Shown here: piece by piece, positions 62,585-64,000 of the stretch | How positions within the stretch are numbered: position 1 is the stretch's first letter | Layout of the letters: each line of letters starts with the position of its first letter | Source: Ulvibacterium sp965248315 | Lineage (GTDB): Bacteria; Bacteroidota; Bacteroidia; Flavobacteriales; Flavobacteriaceae | Reading direction: 5' to 3' | Assembly (NCBI RefSeq): GCF_965248315.1 | Contig: NZ_CBDFIX010000002.1 | Span: 3,720,001 to 3,784,000 of the forward strand | DNA length: 64,000 bases | The notes under the pieces: generated by a model | Told to the model about the DNA's origin: nothing | The model's input: the letters and a program-made list of their open reading frames with translations, nothing else | Databases searched by the model: none | Made by a program: the position numbers and the translations under genes

Positions 62585-63106
62585 ATGGACAAAAAATATA
62601 AAAAACAAGATTTTAAGACCCCTGAGGGCTACTTTGACAGCTTCACCGATAAGATGAAGCAAAAGTTGTCCGAGGAAGAGATCCGGCTACCCATAAAGGA
62701 TGGTTTTAAAGTGCCTAAAGACTATTTTGAAAATCTCAATGAGAAAATAACCCAAAAAATAGATGAGAAAGAGACAAAGGTCATAAAGCTGAATTCCTAT
62801 AAAAAGTACTATTACGCGGCAGCTTCAATTGCCGCTGTGCTATTGGTCGTTTTCGGGTTGCGCTTAAATCAAGAGGATGAGTTTACCTTTGGGGACCTGG
62901 CCAATTCGGATTTGGAAACCTATTTGGAAAACAATGATATAGGATTAAGCTCTTATGAAATAGCCGAGGTCATTTCCGTGGAAGAATTGGAAATCAATGA
63001 TATTTTGGAAAATCAAATCAACGATGAAAACATCATGGAGTATTTGGACGATACCGTGGATGATGTGGATGAACTAAACATAGAATTCGATGAATACGAA
63101 CAATAG
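62585..63106 (+). CDS. Probable anti-sigma factor with duplicated N-terminal motif
   Basis: 173 residues. The cytoplasmic N-terminus carries two copies of the motif F-K-x-P-x-x-Y-F-(D/E)-x-(F/L)-x-x-K-(M/I)-x-Q-K (about 10-27, FKTPEGYFDSFTDKMKQK; 41-58, FKVPKDYFENLNEKITQK), then a membrane helix at about 78-95 (AAASIAAVLLVVFGLRL) and an acidic periplasmic tail. Topology and position after the ECF gene suggest sigma-factor control. Its 3' end overlaps the next gene by 17 bp. Confidence 0.8.
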   Translation: MDKKYKKQDFKTPEGYFDSFTDKMKQKLSEEEIRLPIKDGFKVPKDYFENLNEKITQKIDEKETKVIKLNSYKKYYYAAASIAAVLLVVFGLRLNQEDEFTFGDLANSDLETYLENNDIGLSSYEIAEVISVEELEINDILENQINDENIMEYLDDTVDDVDELNIEFDEYEQ

Positions 63107-63542
63107 CATACGGATATTGATCTTGTTTCTGCTCACAACTACTTTCTTTTATGGGCAGAATAGACCCATTAGGGATAAGATCAAAACACTTAAAGTAGCT
63201 TTTATTACAGAGCGCTTAAGTCTGACTTCAGAGGAGGCGCAAGTTTTTTGGCCCATTTATAATGAACATGAAGCAAAAATTGAGGCCATAAAAAGAAAGG
63301 AAAGACAGGAGGTTCGCGCAAAGCTCATGAATTTTGACGAATTGTCCGAAAAGCAGGCCGATGCCCTTCTTAACGATTTGATCGCCTTGGAAAATGAAAA
63401 ACATCAATTGAATGTAGACTTCATGGAGAAAATGAGTAAAGCAATTACTTCCAAAAAAACATTTCTCCTAATAAAGGCCGAGGAGGACTTTAAAAAACGA
63501 TTGCTAAAAGAAATGCGGGACAGAAGGCGCAGTGGTGGCTAA
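63090..63542 (+). CDS. Spy/CpxP-like periplasmic protein (sensor partner of the ECF system)
   Basis: 150 residues with a signal peptide (SIRILILFLLTTTFFYGQ). The mature helical part (RDKIKTLKVAFITERLSLTS, EAQVFWPIYNEHEAKIEAIK, FDELSEKQADALLNDLIALE) has the LTxxx-type segment of Spy/CpxP proteins, here ITERLSLTSEEA, and is often annotated as sensor of ECF-type sigma factor. Likely a stress-responsive chaperone or feedback component. Its start lies inside the anti-sigma gene. Confidence 0.85.
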   Translation: MNTNNSIRILILFLLTTTFFYGQNRPIRDKIKTLKVAFITERLSLTSEEAQVFWPIYNEHEAKIEAIKRKERQEVRAKLMNFDELSEKQADALLNDLIALENEKHQLNVDFMEKMSKAITSKKTFLLIKAEEDFKKRLLKEMRDRRRSGG

Positions 63543-63571
63543 CGTGAGCAAAGAATTCGATGAAAAACATA

Positions 63572-63600
63572 AAAAGGGCGCTATATAGCGCCCTTTTCAA
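63572..63600 (+). terminator. Terminator of the second ECF operon
   Basis: A perfect 26-bp palindrome (AAAAGGGCGCTAT and its complement) followed by TTTT. Confidence 0.85.
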
Positions 63601-63680
63601 TTAAACCATCCTATTCGGTAACAGTCAAAAAGATGTTAACCGGACTTGGGAAATTCATCCAAGTCGTAAAAATTTATGTT

Positions 63681-64000
63681 ATGAAGAATCTAAAGTTAAT
63701 TTTACTTATCATGGTATTGTTCGGAACCTTAACGACCGTAAATGCCCAAAGAAAAGTAGTTAAGGTATACCCTCGAATCGGTGCGGTGGTGACCACCGTT
63801 CATCAACCAAAACTTGTGGTACACAGAGGTGTTAATTTTCATGTTTCCAATGGAGTCTGGTATCGGTTTAGAGGCGGGAGGTATGTAGTCTGTGCAGCTC
63901 CAATAGGTGTTACCGTAAGGCATCTGCCAAGAGGGAACAAAGTTGTTCGCATCAATGGAAGGAAGTTGTACAAATACCGAGGTGTTTGGTACAAAAAACA
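63681..64000 (+). CDS. DUF6515-like secreted protein, 3' end cut by the window
   Basis: The visible 106 codons begin with a signal peptide (LILLIMVLFGTLTTVNAQ). The mature part is basic and Tyr/Val-rich: PRIGAVVTTVHQPKLVVHRG, FHVSNGVWYRFRGGRYVV, GVTVRHLPRGNKVVRINGRK, LYKYRGVWYKK. The recurring G-V-W-Y motif (twice) fits the DUF6515 family of small envelope proteins. A GACTTGG/CCAAGTC hairpin (63643-63665) lies in the leader. Function unknown. Confidence 0.75.
   Translation, partial: MKNLKLILLIMVLFGTLTTVNAQRKVVKVYPRIGAVVTTVHQPKLVVHRGVNFHVSNGVWYRFRGGRYVVCAAPIGVTVRHLPRGNKVVRINGRKLYKYRGVWYKK

Overview
The window looks like a chromosomal segment of a marine-type flavobacterium (Bacteroidota, Flavobacteriaceae; genus not decidable by eye). 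The evidence: many putative promoters carry the Bacteroidetes -7 element TAnnTTTG, some with a TTG about 19-20 nt upstream; Shine-Dalgarno sequences are weak or absent; families typical of this group are present (DUF4252 with an ECF sigma factor, DUF4199, DUF6263, DUF2807, Haem_bd, the GlmU-like sugar nucleotidyltransferase, a 950-residue CarB without its regulatory domain); base composition is moderately AT-rich throughout. No rRNA, tRNA, CRISPR array, prophage or insertion sequence was seen.

Layout. 1-13.9 kb is mostly housekeeping: partial rdgB, a DEAD-box RNA helicase with a long structured leader, a GH13 lipoprotein, a VOC protein, an SRPBCC protein, trmH, a zinc-ligand-poor sirtuin, a haem-binding-domain protein, purB and mscS, then a minus-strand operon of ECF sigma factor, probable anti-sigma factor and three DUF4252 proteins. 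14.1-17.2 kb holds two tandem S41 peptidase lipoproteins. 17.2-23.9 kb is a cobalamin uptake locus: on the minus strand a cobalamin riboswitch leads btuB and a Calx-beta plus DUF5074 propeller lipoprotein that resembles the surface B12-binding protein BtuG; diverging on the plus strand is btuFCD. 24-30.3 kb has rmuC, a thioesterase and the oxidative pentose phosphate genes (zwf-pgl diverging from gnd). 30.3-46.7 kb is more accessory: a hypothetical secreted protein, DUF1643, an SDR, an SGNH-type esterase, two paralogous zinc-independent dehydrogenases that each follow a related palindromic repeat, a GIY-YIG-like protein, a PLP decarboxylase, a GntR/YtrA-type ABC operon with a visible palindromic operator, three membrane-protein genes with near-copied leaders containing REP hairpins, an acyl-CoA dehydrogenase-like protein, an AraC-type regulator with membrane helices and an amidohydrolase. 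46.7-64 kb returns to core functions: carB, rpmH, a lytic transglycosylase, mtaB, a GlmU-like enzyme, rpmE2, a GT2 glycosyltransferase, a phosphohexomutase, an MsbA-like exporter, and a second ECF sigma / anti-sigma / periplasmic sensor triad. The window ends inside a DUF6515-like gene.

The strongest candidates for something new are the B12 locus (a BtuG-like propeller fused to a Calx-beta domain; TTG starts for btuB, btuF and btuC and no ATG start for btuD), the palindromic operator of the GntR-ABC-DUF2807 operon, and the repeat-built leaders of the neighbouring membrane-protein genes. All functional assignments rest on reading motifs by eye; no database search was run.
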